Of a stretch of 64,000 bases of DNA, positions 26,826 to 34,206 are shown piece by piece. The stretch is taken from positions 68,379,340-68,443,339 of the forward strand of contig CM072519.1 in the NCBI GenBank assembly GCA_036898135.1, written 5' to 3'. Source of the DNA: Oncomelania hupensis. Taxonomy: Eukaryota > Mollusca > Gastropoda > Littorinimorpha > Pomatiopsidae. The translations under genes and the position numbers were made by a program. The stretch's first letter is position 1; every line of letters starts with the position of its first letter. The notes under the pieces were generated by a model, which did no database searches, was not told the origin of the DNA, and worked only from the letters and a program-made list of their open reading frames with translations.

Positions 26826-27712
26826 TATATATATAATGAGGACAATAAGTCATCTTATATCTTTTATGTTCCTAGCAAATCTCCGCCTGTTGTTCAGGTA
26901 TTATTATTTCTGTGCCTGTTCGTGTGCAGGATAAGTGTTCCTTGCTGTTTCCATTTGTCAACCATCCTTGGGGGAGTGTGCTTCATGATCACAAGCCTCA
27001 TCTACCTTGTGGCGAGTATTTCATTCAATACCTGGGTGTTTGAAGAAATGTGTTGGATAACATTTTGTCACCCGAACAGGCAACATTTGGGATGCCTTCT
27101 GAGCAAAAGCATGTTAGCCACTGAGTAGAACCACTCGGAATGATGGGGAAAGGGAAATAGCGTTGAAGGGTGTGTTTATGTATCTGGCATTCACCCATCT
27201 AGGACTTGAGTGTCGTCAGGATCTTTAAAGGAAGGTATGCACATGCAGACTGGACCTTGGTTTATACTCTCATCCGAACGAGTAGAAACTATACTACCTG
27301 AGCATCTAGGTCTTGTTATCAGTATGAACTGCAGGGTTAGCACACTTTAGCTGTCTCTGTCTCTTTTTGCTTACATTTATTTGCTTAGCCGTCATTTCCC
27401 ACACATAATCCCTAAGACAGTAAAATCAGCTCATTTATCACAATTATAGACTGAAACGTCAGGACACTGCATGCATAGAGGGCTCAAGCAGTGTTCGCTG
27501 TAGAACTCGTCCAGTTTACAGTCGTATTGGATTATTTTCTTCTTCAGTTCTTTAAAAATGTGCTCAAACATATTGTGCTTAAACAGGCGGCACTGAAAGG
27601 AGAAGAATGGATTCCCATAGAGCGGGAAAAAGAAGAAAGCGGACCTACCGTCATTGCAGAGCCTAGGCGACCTCCACCCCGAAGACCACAACAAGCTGCC
27701 ACCCAGTTGTAG
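10298..27712 (+). CDS. CYBA: CYBA, cytochrome b-245 alpha chain (p22phox), six exons
   Basis: p22phox is the small membrane subunit that forms flavocytochrome b558 with NOX proteins and docks the p47phox SH3 domains for superoxide production. Coding exons are 10298-10355, 16012-16081, 18003-18077, 19790-19873, 26930-27008 and 27587-27712. Phases 1, 2, 2, 2 and 0 join without gaps to give 163 residues. It opens MGQIEWSMWANEQAL, almost identical to vertebrate p22phox. Further matches are FEYPRGKR, LTRNYFIR, ILGGVCFMITSLIYL and KGEEWIPIE. The tail has the proline-rich SH3 target PRRPPPRRP but is about 30 residues shorter than the human protein. The exon 5 donor is the least certain junction: GTGGCG at 27009 fits the protein, while GTATTT at 27016 would shift phase. 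The introns hold two LINEs, two hAT-like elements, SINEs and a MITE. Confidence 0.92.
10943..12115 (+). CDS. CR1-like ORF1 protein with PHD-type zinc finger
   Basis: A 390-residue protein expected to bind the element RNA. The zinc finger at residues about 54-110 reads CTVC...CDRC...WVYGNC...WYCPVC. The fourth ligand position, usually His in WVHGNC, is Tyr here. A helical, charged segment follows (about 115-160). The C-terminal third is Glu/Lys/Gly/Arg rich. The stop at 12113-12115 is 16 bp before the first possible start of the endonuclease frame at 12131. Confidence 0.8.
   Translation: MTRTKKHTVLNKSYDGESCAGGGGKGKAGWQNADKKRKSRTKQSPTKFLDSDPPSPCTVCKKMVTEEGIQCDRCSAWVYGNCCGLSPSALDFLASSTVDAIKWYCPVCEKEKDPTDKVAEQLAKLDILTQVVLTLQQQNALILEMLKKESCKSMTIEEKVRVQVSEALDSRKERDERMNNIVLFNVSESKSKERRAEDQHDLGVVKSILNAVQPELEVSCLNGSSITRLGRRKENEDGSKPRPIKVSFTEPEMRSSILRKAWWLKNHQEFSKVGISADKTLTERKQEREVRLECAKRKGDGEDVVVYRGRVMTTVERENLRRRGEMEVRVDGGEADGRKKDEDRSDRVRNKGEQDSKNEGGRSGHGKETKAIGKGQSRGDRGVDAGLQGV
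12131..15032 (+). pseudogene. CR1-like ORF2, endonuclease plus reverse transcriptase, one frameshift
   Basis: The endonuclease frame (12131-13141) carries YTNADSLINKL, IMTGDFNYPEIDW and a terminal SHHLVIEF block. The reverse transcriptase frame (13065-15032) carries the fingers, [22 protein letters not shown] and the intact catalytic FADD in FADDTKAY. The two frames are offset by one base at a T-run near 13136-13139, where one extra T creates a stop. All visible catalytic motifs are present, so this was a recently functional copy. Confidence 0.85.
15165..15623 (-). mobile_element. 3' fragment of a different CR1-group LINE
   Basis: Read on the minus strand, this gives the end of a reverse transcriptase ORF: RVDLIQTFKIINNVEDV, then NFSFAHRVANYWNSLP, a stop, a 3' UTR and a (TACTA)-like tail near 15180. 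It is cut at its 5' side by the MITE at 15624. Confidence 0.7.
15624..15926. mobile_element. MITE with repetitive inverted ends and a telomere-like core
   Basis: The ends TTGTTATTTTCTCCGAAATC (left) and its reverse complement (right) match, and both arms continue as alternating GAAATCTACC / GAAATCCCCC words. In the centre, 15744-15760 holds nearly three AACCCT units, the animal telomere repeat. No coding and no clear target duplication. Confidence 0.6.
16012..16081 (+). CDS. CYBA: CYBA exon 2
   Basis: Acceptor CATTTCAG, donor GTATCC. Encodes VALLGGIIAVVGQFKYWQF and the start of the next residues, the first transmembrane segment. Phase 1 in, phase 2 out. Confidence 0.9.
16244..16725 (+). mobile_element. 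RTE LINE fragment, 3' end
   Basis: 5'-truncated copy of the RTE family, sense orientation, carrying the KLKLRWYGHVTRSSG region and a GGATA tail. The flanks share TGTAAGG, a possible target duplication. Confidence 0.85.
16925..17762 (-). mobile_element. tRNA-derived SINE (family A), split by a hAT-like insertion
   Basis: The tRNA-like head is on the right: on the minus strand, an A-box-like TGGTCTAATGGTAGAG and a B box GGTTCGAGCCC lie at 17760-17690. The tail is (AAT)n at 16928-16945. The body includes CATGAGCGTCAGGATC (plus strand) near 17167. Without the insertion at 17202-17582 plus its 6-bp duplication it would be about 450 bp. Partial copies lie at 19090, 27170, 33478, 38330 and 49660. 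Confidence 0.8.
17202..17582. mobile_element. hAT-like element, 381 bp, non-coding
   Basis: Inverted ends CAGGGTGGGGAAC match on both sides, and the exact 6-bp duplication ATGATG lies at 17196-17201 and 17583-17588. Other SINE copies show the empty site with a single ATGATG. Just inside the left end the word TTTCAGAGG recurs three times. The string TCCTCGGATCCG is shared with the element at 55855. Confidence 0.85.
18003..18077 (+). CDS. CYBA: CYBA exon 3
   Basis: Acceptor CTACGCACAG, donor GTAAGT. Encodes VIAVLVAVFEYPRGKRAKG and the SVERP that follows. A second AG at 18012-18013 would break the frame, so the upstream acceptor is chosen. Confidence 0.88.
18111..18938 (+). mobile_element. hAT-like element, 828 bp, with truncated transposase ORF
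   Basis: Left end CATGGTTGCCAACC, right end (reverse complement) CAGAGTTGCCAACC. The exact 6-bp duplication AACAGG lies at 18105-18110 and 18939-18944. The left subterminal region repeats a CTACGGAA word and the right one repeats CTACTGAAA. Inserted in CYBA intron 3. Confidence 0.88.
18477..18869 (+). CDS. Truncated hAT-type transposase N-terminus with zinc finger
   Basis: The 130-residue ORF starts with a basic stretch (KRKKTSDESPEKKKR, a probable nuclear signal), then YRKEYSEKFPCI. A zinc-finger-like block follows: CTACLADFS...HGG...RHV....HKSHC. It ends in IIRAETLFTTFVADC, where full-length hAT transposases continue into the catalytic domain. The last residues look like read-through into the right end after an internal deletion. 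The catalytic domain is absent, so it could at most bind DNA. Confidence 0.65.
   Translation: MMLKRKKTSDESPEKKKRTANQEYRKEYSEKFPCITASSRSKHSEYCTACLADFSIQHGGFHDVTRHVNGNSHKSHCPDPEKLVPVQSVATFFKPDMDPSIIRAETLFTTFVADCVCMSSLKKNARTYGY
19090..19235 (-). mobile_element. SINE family A fragment
   Basis: Contains the GCTGGC...AGGATCTAACTC block and CAGCCTTTGGGC shared with the full copy at 16925. Confidence 0.6.
19790..19873 (+). CDS. CYBA: CYBA exon 4
   Basis: Acceptor CTGTTTCAG, donor GTGAGT. Encodes FQFCFSVVVKQFRLLTRNYF followed by IRFVFLLA, matching the conserved FTRNYYVR region of p22phox. Confidence 0.9.
19874..20580. other. CYBA: CYBA intron 4, left part
   Basis: AT-rich intron with an (AAT)n tract at 20040-20085. 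A block at 20225-20300 resembles the LINE/SINE tail at 30015 (TTTATTGTC near AATAAA). No gene seen. Confidence 0.5.
20581..20662 (+). mobile_element. RTE LINE tail remnant
   Basis: Only the last 80 bp of the RTE family: GATCATCTGTGGTGCCCC followed by the GGATA tail. Confidence 0.75.
20663..21305. other. CYBA: CYBA intron 4, spacer before the 2A LINE
   Basis: No gene or clear repeat recognised. Confidence 0.4.
21306..21378. repeat. (CT)n microsatellite, 5' flank of the 2A LINE
   Basis: About 36 CT units directly before the GGGGTCACGTGG start of the LINE. A second CT tract borders its other end at 26769. Confidence 0.9.
21492..23153 (+). CDS. LINE ORF1 protein with N-terminal 2A ribosome-skipping motif
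   Basis: A 553-residue protein. Residues 53-65 form a hydrophobic stretch (GVIVFVTCLLLLC) followed at once by GDVELNPGP. This matches the 2A consensus D(V/I)ExNPGP, with skipping expected between Gly73 and Pro74 (21710/21711). 2A-like sequences are documented in some non-LTR elements. After it come a coiled coil (about 90-190) and an RRM-like region with SRRNNLVFSGI and ERAHRAGKGD, typical of LINE RNA-binding proteins. The C-terminus is rich in Gly, Arg and Asn with RGG-like repeats. The stop is TAG at 23151. Confidence 0.85.
   Translation: MPSDSVQHRQSTGRFLCKVMDRLRQFSCFKFREHCVPLCCAGCDAGSASSFSGVIVFVTCLLLLCGDVELNPGPNSPVKSRKENEEKKDSTPLATPIDHSDRIMKGIETLNKRMETFETNQVQQYQAMTTGMQELRDTFSDRLAQINENQELLENRVVDLESQCTDLHNENSHLRAEIDTLRSKCDSLENHSRRNNLVFSGIKRETGSESWESCERKVREVIQKGLGITENINIERAHRAGKGDIMVVKFLSYKDKMLILSKAGLLKTTDQFQRVFINEDFSGTVREKRKVLREKARTLRSRGEMAKLQFDKLVTKEGVFTYKPDTDEIVRLHRDDRSNNNRQYEQTHSQGRNESLASHSQQPFAASDVGLDFPPLPQENIHDRRNVNNEGQSDTENVTLAETENSMRPTSDVASDTVAATASRPSSELRGQGINRNINNRRHSNLAARDAAKSGDRPSPVLTRNMTRSISGSRPEQDNVYKTKQAGAGTVRNDRNSINSFQQWAATSSKTQQQLGGKGVGVERGGGGTGRGGGASRGGRDKDGAKLRGNDSI
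23181..26606 (+). CDS. LINE ORF2, APE endonuclease and reverse transcriptase
   Basis: About 1140 residues. The endonuclease begins ICTWNCEGW, with NETF and ICGDLNART. The reverse transcriptase has TQAGFRKGYST, FVDLKKAFDSV, GLRQGCILSPEMF and the intact catalytic LFADDIVLL. A C-terminal CKCC...HF...C zinc knuckle lies at about 26393-26450. This frame is the same as that of ORF1 and is separated from it only by the TAG at 23151. It has no ATG ahead of the endonuclease; 23181 is a TTG. An ATG in good context at 23158 lies one frame off, so either readthrough is used or one base has been lost near 23180. Confidence 0.85.
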   Translation: MSICTWNCEGWLTKQHATDVVNSLSCFDIFSLNETFVDKDNLTYAQFAGYGVYCSKAVKLSVIGRRSGGVLVFVRKTLSDYVHVVETTYDHVIVLKLNRELFGVANDVIMICIYIHPYDSGYWHVTDQGYGMDILEQCMIDLYERFENFSIIICGDLNARTSCLNASSYVVDGLWTNDDDDGDVDGDEREWKRQSDDEDTNAFGRELLDLCSMFECVIVNGLCKLDCDDALTFVSVNGGSVVDYFVMSRELCVREFVSSLCVESCIESPHFPVMIKLFCENVNAKQDNEYKGKWINKTIWDKSKEEEFLISFSSDTIQTMLDNATVTLDDNVDVAIQIFTEALRAAGKCMIRRVRVGGEKREAQWFDVECAVARRTARRLLAVFRNTKQAKDRQNYVTARKEYKTLIGRKKTYFEHNKADYLASLGKNGQLFWREVRKITGKRKNTACRDITDAEWYDHFQKLFNGSRVVDKDEMFINQTKDTPNVESDVCYELNKPITEQEVKEAVRKLKTGKACGIDEVLAEMLKLTGERTVLFLVKLFNMLFDSGTYPDEWAKAIIVPIFKKGDIKITDNYRGVSLLSIISKCYTSVLNRRLVNWVEEHNKLTETQAGFRKGYSTTDHIFTLNAIVEKCFSKRGGKLYACFVDLKKAFDSVQHQPLFEVLLHKNNIDGKYIKAIMFIYKKVLSCVRVEDRLTEFFECPVGLRQGCILSPEMFSLFINEVATAVDNEGMHGIQILPNLIDLFLLLFADDIVLLSITPRGLQNQINILNDACKRLFLSINTDKTKVIVFRKGGFLGKFENWNLDGNKLEVVNEYNYLGFMFTTKMSISKGVHALALKGRKACFECVKTISKVRDISRNCYFKIFDTQVQPVLLYASEVWGLHRLDNIKKVHTFACKRFLNIPIGVPNKLVYGETGRYPLYINSAVRCIRYWLKLLKLDSSRLPRQAYTMLFNLHEKGKKCWVTRLENTLFTLGFGYAWLQQGVGCENTFIAVLKQRMKDVYIQEWDSSVLIKDTYQRYRIFKNVFETEAYFESVHVKCFRDCLIKLRLGVLPVRASFFRLTFDTTGDIMCKCCKVPEDEDHFITACTLYNDLRAKYITFQVQSCVHLLKYGTKFHLWRICLFMFHALKLRTEFYEHVTAS
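26771..26834. repeat. (CT)n(TA)n(CA)n compound microsatellite
   Basis: CT units, then TA units, then CA and TA again, immediately after the LINE tail. Confidence 0.85.
26930..27008 (+). CDS. CYBA: CYBA exon 5
   Basis: Acceptor TCGTGTGCAG. Encodes ISVPCCFHLSTILGGVCFMI and then TSLIYL, the last transmembrane segment. The donor is GTGGCG at 27009 (chosen to keep frame) or GTATTT at 27016. Confidence 0.8.
27170..27300 (-). mobile_element. SINE family A fragment in CYBA intron 5
   Basis: Shares GTCAGGATCTTTAAAG and GGTTTATACTCTCATCC with the copy at 16925. Confidence 0.6.
27587..27712 (+). CDS. CYBA: CYBA exon 6 with proline-rich tail
   Basis: Acceptor CTTAAACAG. Encodes AALKGEEWIPIEREK, then the proline- and arginine-rich tail, stop TAG at 27710-27712. 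Confidence 0.88.
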   Translation, partial: AALKGEEWIPIEREKEESGPTVIAEPRRPPPRRPQQAATQL

Positions 27713-28883
27713 CCTTTCTCAAATACACGCCACATTGGTATCCTTCAAAAACATGATCCGAAATCCACATTCATCCACAGATGACAGAACATATGGAGTG
27801 CTATAAAATTTATATCTTCAGTCTCCTTCATGTCATGTTTTGGGGAAAAGTTGGCAAATCTTTACGTCGACACCTGCCGCAGCCTTTCACATTTGTATGA
27901 CTGTCGCAAAATATTGCTGTGTTTCCATGCAGAAAGACATTGATCATCGCCTGATCACTTTCATAACTCATTATTATAAAATATGGAGTTTCGACTATAG
28001 TATTCATATGCAGCGATATGACACGACAGTTAATAATATTTCAAAACATGAAAACGACAACATGAAAATTTCACTCCTTAATAAGCTACGATAATTTTCC
28101 AAAGCAACTTACAATGTTATGTTCTTGATATTCTTTTGAGGACAACGTAGTGTGAGATTTTAACAAATAGAAATCTGAACAATTTTATATTGCAGTCCAA
28201 GTATAGATTTGACTGCAGGTTGGTCACAGTTTAAGGGACACAACCTTGACAAAAAACGGTGAACGATTTGCAAAAAGTTGAGTTCCGAGATCCTGCTCGG
28301 ATAGTGATAATATTGCCGCTAAGATAACACTGCTGAATCTTGCTATTTTGTATTAGTGAGATGGGACGGTATCATTGCGGGGTGCCATTATATACATTCC
28401 CAAGTTCATTCATCCATGACAGACTAATGTGCAGCACACAGACAATCCAAATATTGGTTTATTATTTTGGCTTTTTTTTTCTTTAATTTTTATACCTATT
28501 CGTCGATAAGTTCCAGCATAATCAAAGATGTTTTAAATTTTAATGTGTATCTTCACAGTATTTCTCCAATAAACTTACAAAATGAGCTTTGTGTTCCAAT
28601 ATTACCTCCCCTCCCCTCCCTCTCCCACCACACTCTGTATTTTTTTAGAATGAAAGGAGTTGACCTTGTTTCCATGTAATTTTTTTTTATGATTCCGAAG
28701 CTGCGGATTGAAGATTATGAAGAAGATATGTATATGTGTATGGAAGAATTGCAAAGGCTGTTAAATTCTGTACTGAATGCCCTGTTCTTGCCATGCACAA
28801 CTAAAAAAGTAGGTGCTTGTTTTTATATGCATGTGGTATTCTTTGTGGAGTACAAGTACTGATGGTCTTGTTCAGTGCATCTC
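27713..28883. other. CYBA 3' UTR and downstream spacer
   Basis: AT-rich DNA with no further coding seen. An AATAAA-type signal lies near 28568 and several T-runs occur. Confidence 0.4.
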
Positions 28884-28897
28884 AGGGAACACCTTGA

Positions 28898-29045
28898 TTG
28901 ATTGATTGATTGATTGTTGCTTTAGGTCCAGCGGACTCTTCCGAGCCAAATCAGGACCGGACAACCCCCGATCCGCATAAAAGATCTGCTGAAACAACCC
29001 TAGTGGGAAAATTGAATGCCCTCCACCGGCCAGTCACTTTACAAT
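28898..29045 (-). mobile_element. Short retroposon (SINE-like) with 14-bp target duplication
   Basis: A 148-bp insert with a GATT tandem tail on its left, flanked by AGGGAACACCTTGA at 28884-28897 and 29046-29059. The tail position implies minus orientation. Confidence 0.7.
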
Positions 29046-29059
29046 AGGGAACACCTTGA

Positions 29060-30290
29060 AATTGCAATAAATGTTTATTCTGATTTTGGTGTTATCCAAT
29101 GTTGATTGGGTTTTTTTGTGTTTAATCGCAAGCATTACTTACATTGGAATATTAATAAAGGTTTTGTGTAGTACTCCCCCACCCCCCAAAAAACACAAAC
29201 AAAACAAAAGAAAACACCAAAAGTTCATACATTTAAAGTGCATTTAGAATTTTGTCCTGTTTTAATATTTGTTTCTCTTGCTTTATAATCTTTTTTTTTA
29301 AATTTGTTGCTCATTGCTAGTCTTTTTAGGATATTTGTATGTATGGACTGCGAGCCAATTTTCTTTCTTTATACTGGAAGTTAACCGTTGTAGTTCTGTT
29401 GCTTTAAAGGTTTTGTTTTGTGGCTTGTGCTGTTGTCATTGTTCAGTTTTGTAATTAATTGTTCGAGTGTTCTGTACACAGTTAATGTAATTAGCATGGA
29501 TGAAGATCTCATACTGTCACAAGACTTGATATGGCTTGAATGAGTCATTAATGTTAGTACCAATCTGACACTGTGATCAAGAGAAATCTCTGGGTCTGAA
29601 ATAACCAATGAATGGTTCCTTGTATGCTTTTGACCATTTTATGCTTGTAAAATATATTTTGTTTGATTTACATGATTTGTATTATGTTACATGATTTTAT
29701 TTTTTGCAAGATCTTTTCATTTGTTACATGTGTTGTAGTTGAATCATAGTTTTGTTTATAGTTTGAATAGTGCAATATAACTCATTTGGATGAGACTGAA
29801 AAGACCTATTTAATATGTAAGAGATCGAGAGAGTGAGGAAAATTATTATTATGTTCTGCTGAAGTCAAAGTTTTTTGTGTTGTTTTCTTCCATTTATGAA
29901 TGACTGAATTTCTTCTTCTTTTTTTTAAGTGTGAAAGTAGAAAAAATTGTGTTTTATGCCACCTGATACATATCACAACCTTTAATTGCATGAAAACATG
30001 TGCCTGACAGAATAAAATATAATACAATACACCTTTATTGTCCAACTTTCACATTATACATAAAAGCGAAAAATTGCCTTTGGCAAACTGCATAAAATAG
30101 TAAATGAACAAAATTAAAATTTCCACACATGTATACAACAGTCATATATGGGTCCGGCCGTTGGAAATATCTTTCTCTCCCTCCTCACCTTTATTCACGC
30201 TGACATATCCACACCCACCCACCAGTGGACACACACTAAATAATCCGTCAATACAATGTATAAGTTAATACGTAATAAATACACACAATA
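29060..30290. other. Intergenic AT-rich DNA with a LINE/SINE-like tail
   Basis: No gene recognised. The segment 30008-30130 (ATACACCTTTATTGTCC and following) looks like the minus-strand 3' end of a retroposon. Confidence 0.4.
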
Positions 30291-30304
30291 ATAACATAAT
30301 GATA

Positions 30305-32729
30305 TCCTATACTATCCCGTAACTCGGAAGTCGTTGGGGCACCACAGATGATCGTTTTTCCAGCGTACTCCATCTTTCCCTGTCCTCAGCAACCCTGATG
30401 GTTTCGCTCAGTGTCAAACCAGTCCATTCTCGAATGTTGTCCTCCCACTTCTTTTTCGGTCTCCCTCTTCTTCTACCTCCTTGCACTGTGCCTTGCAGGA
30501 TGGTCTTTGCAAGACCTAATGATCTGGTGATGTGGCCATATCATCGGAGTTTTCGTTTTTTTACCACTGTGAGCAGGTCATCGTGTTGTCCAATGGCTTG
30601 TGTGATGGTCTGTCGGACTTCGTTGTTGGTGATGTGCTGGGTATAGGAAACGCCCAGAAGTCTTCTGTAGGACCTCATTTCCATGCTTTGTATTCTTCGT
30701 TGTAGATCTGCTGTGAGGGTCCATGTTTCGCAAGCGTATAGGAAGATGGAGATGACAAGGGAGCGCAGCAGTCTTATCTTGGAATGTAGGCTGATGGTCC
30801 TGCCTTTCCAAATTGGCTCAACCTCCCCAGGGCAGCGGTTAATTGTGCGATCCTGGACCCATTGTCTGTGTTACACTCGTTCGATGTTGGTGTTTTTCTA
30901 TCCGTAGTTGATTCAGCCCCAATGCTTGAATTCTCTTGATAGGTGTAAACTCGGATTCGTTTATCCACGCAACCCGTTCAATCAGCATACAAGTCACAGA
31001 GTCGACGTATGAAGTTTTCCACTTTTATTCAGCACACATCAACAACTGCATACAATCGCCTTTTCACTTTCAACTTTTTACTTTCCAACACACTATCAAC
31101 AACCTTTTTTTGAAACAGTGCGGCACTTATATAGTCTCTTCATACTCCCGAACAATTTAGAACACGGCAGAATGATGCACTACAACCAATCAAATAAAAC
31201 TTCGTCATCACTGACTTACGTCATACAACATTCTTTTCTGTCAAAAGAATCTTCTCAAATATCCCGAAACTTTGATCGATAGTAAACAAGCAGATCTAGA
31301 GAATTCTCCAATAATATCAACTAACGAAAATTATCAACGTTATACAAAGCTTCTTCTAACAACAATGCAAACTCAAATCAAAGGTAAATACACTCTATTA
31401 TTGCATGCTTTGCAAAATAAAACGAACAGATCTATCGCGCGTGCTTCACACATAATATCGTGCGCATTTCACACGCACCATCATGCGCGTTTCAACGTAA
31501 CAGTCTGATACAATGGCTCCTAAATATTTGAAGCTATGCACTGTGTTGAGGGATTGGCCTTGGATTTTGATGTCCGTGTTGATGCCATTGGTGTTGTTGG
31601 TCATCATTTTGGTCTTCTCTGCACTTATTTCCATTCCATAAGCTTTGGAGGAGGTGGTGTCAAGCCTCTGTACCAGCTGTTCAAGTTCTTGTTCCTCTCC
31701 AGCCAATCCATCAAAGCCATCCGCAAAACGAATGTTGGAGATTGCTTTTCCCCCTAAGCTGACTATGCCTTTGTGATCTGCAAGGGCATCTGACATGATG
31801 CGCTCTAGGAAGATGTTAAGAGTGTTGGAGAGAGTATGCATCCCTGACGCACACTGATTGTTGTTCTGAACCAGTTTCCGATAGCGCTGTTGTGGAGGAC
31901 TGCACTGGTAGCCTTGTCATACAGGCTTTTGATGACTTCAATAATGTTAGGGCTGATGTTGTACACTCTCATGGTTGCCCATAGAGCTGCATGCCAGACT
32001 CAGTCAAACGGCATGCGCACAGCAATGGAGAACTGGATAGAAGATCAATGCCAGGAAATAGAGAACAGTCTGAACAAGAACAACAGCAAAAAGGCCTACC
32101 AGACTGTGAAGTAGCTGACAAGTGTTAAACAGCCCAAGGTCTCCACGATCCAAAGCAAGTCTGGAATATGCCTTAAAGAAGAACAAGAAGTCTTGGACAG
32201 ATGGACAGAGTACTGCTCTGACCTTTACAATCACACACCAAACGGAGATCCATCAGTTCTAGCATGTCCTGAGAACAGAGAAGAAGAAGAAATCCTCCCA
32301 ATTCTCCGAGAAGAAGTTGAGGCAACAGTGAAATCGCTGAAGAAGAGGAAATCAGCGGGAGTGGTAACATACCCACGGAACTGCTTCAAGCAGGAGGAGA
32401 AGCGATGATCGACGCACTCACCATTATCTGTAACAAGATCTGGCAGAGTGGGGAGTGGCCTACACCATGGACCCAGTCGCTTGCCATCACTCTTCCCAAA
32501 AAAGGTAGCCTTCAGGAATGTGAAAATTACTGCACCATCAGCCTCATCAGCCATCCCAGCAAGGTCCTCCTGAAAATAATACTCAAGAGGTTGAAACCCC
32601 AAGCTATACAAATGATAGCTGAAGAACAAGCAGGAGTCAGGGCAGGGCGCAGTTCCACTGAAGAGATTTTCAACCTCAGAATAATCTGCGAGAAATACCT
32701 ACAGCACCAACATCTACATCATGTGTTCG
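30305..32729 (-). mobile_element. RTE LINE insertion with 5' inversion (twin priming), 13-bp duplication
   Basis: One insertion event: TAACATAATGATA is found at 30292-30304 and 32730-32742. On the minus strand the 3' segment runs from 32009 (VWHTALWATM region) to the GGATA-type tail at 30305. The 5' segment (GMRTAMENWIEDQCQEI to LHHVF) lies inverted at 32010-32729. The outer end of the inverted piece is adjacent, in the intact element, to the start of the 3' segment, as twin priming predicts. The 3' segment is split by a solo LTR. Confidence 0.9.
30869..31502 (+). mobile_element. Solo LTR, 634 bp, inside the RTE copy
   Basis: Starts TGTTAC and ends GTAACA, with the 5-bp duplication GTCTG at 30864-30868 and 31503-31507. 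Intact RTE copies have one GTCTG at this place. It contains TATATAG near 31128 and AATAAA near 31416, which suggests plus orientation. Confidence 0.88.
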
Positions 32730-32742
32730 TAACATAATGATA

Positions 32743-33773
32743 ATCGTGTTTAAATTAACTTGGACACACACTCTCATATACATAAAGCATATATAATGAA
32801 TACATAGAAAATACCTGTAACCACAATAATGCAGAATAATCAACATTCAATAAATTGAACACACCAATGTACATGCACACACAAACAGTAAAATGCAAAG
32901 TTATATTTGTTTTATTATTACCAGCCTCTGAATCTTACCAATCGCAATAGGCAGAAATTAATTCATTTTCAGTTGTAATCCAACATTTTACACAGTTGAA
33001 TACCAATATACACACAAGTTCCTGCACCTTCTAGTACGTGCAATGGACAATCCACGGCTTCACTAATTTCTTTCGAACAATGTTGACTGCTTTCACTTCT
33101 TTTTTTTCATACAAACTTTGCAGGCACATGACAAACAACGAATCAAATTTATAAATAAATAAGCAATGATTGACAGATAAGCATTTAGTCTACAAAGGAA
33201 CTACTTTCCATAACTAATAGAAAAAAAAACTGAAAGTAGCACAATAAATCACATGTAAAATTGATTGACAGCGCTGCGATCATGCCCGTCGGCGTGGAGA
33301 TATTTACGCGCTTTATAAATTATTCATTCATTTATTCATTTATGATCCAGCACCTTGCGCAGGAAAAGTGCGGTATAAAAACTACTCAATACAATTTTGG
33401 TCACTTGAAAAACTCCTTCAGACAAGACTATAACCCAAGGTTTAGTCTGTACACGTCTACATTATATATACTGCATCACCCTGACTTTAAAGATTCTGAC
33501 GCTCATGTCCTAAGGTGAGTGAGGGGCAGATATATATACAAACACCCAGCAAATACTACGTCCTTTTCGTCCTCACGTCGCATGGCGCAACTCTGCAAAT
33601 ACTGCACTTTCACGTTAAAGTTAGAAGGTAATCTAAAATACATGCCTGACTGGGTGAAGAATATTATAATCTCAAAACCAAATCATATCATTAACTATAA
33701 TTAGCATGCTCTGTGCCCTACCTTCAACTAAAGAGAAGAAATGAAGATATAAAAATAAATCCACTTGACTGAT
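32743..33773. other. Intergenic DNA downstream of CHTF8
   Basis: AT-rich. A piece of SINE family A (CTTTAAAGATTCTGACGCTC, plus orientation) lies at about 33482-33520. No gene seen. Confidence 0.45.
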
Positions 33774-34176
33774 CAGGAGTGAGATTTAGCGGTCGCCCGA
33801 GGCGACTTAAAACCGGCTCGGGTGACCTCACTTTATAATTGAGCCAGCCCGCCTGGCGACCTAAAAAAAAAAGATACTACTTGCAGACTTTTAGAAGCTC
33901 GGTCCGAAGCGAGAGCGTTTTTAGGTCACTGTTCGTCTGCTACGAGTATGAAGCATACGCGAGCGTTATTTCCCTTTCCCTACTTCCCTTTCGTGCCAAG
34001 CGCGCTGTCTGCTTTGTTTGTGAAAGGACACTCGCTACAAATTACGTGTATAGTCAAAATTTGTGTTTTATATGTGAACGATTGTCGGGCTGCCTAAAAA
34101 CCATGCGGGCTACCTCACTTTACTTACTAGCTAGCCCTGCGGGCTAGTTAGTCTCCTGGGTTAAATCTCACCCCTG
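33774..34176. mobile_element. hAT-like element, 403 bp, with 5-bp duplication
   Basis: Ends CAGGAGTGAGATTTA and (reverse complement) CAGGGGTGAGATTTA, flanked by CTGAT at 33769-33773 and 34177-34181. The word GGCGACTTAAAA (or GCGACCTAAAA) recurs near the left end. It lies 31 bp beyond the CHTF8 stop, so it is probably in that gene's 3' UTR. Confidence 0.8.
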
Positions 34177-34206
34177 CTGATAAAAATGTAGGTACCTCAG
34201 ACTAGT

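Noticed and set aside
27484..27586. Upstream extension of CYBA exon 6 (open frame with hydrophobic residues)
   Set aside because: It would insert about 30 residues absent from p22phox; the acceptor at 27586 fits the family better.
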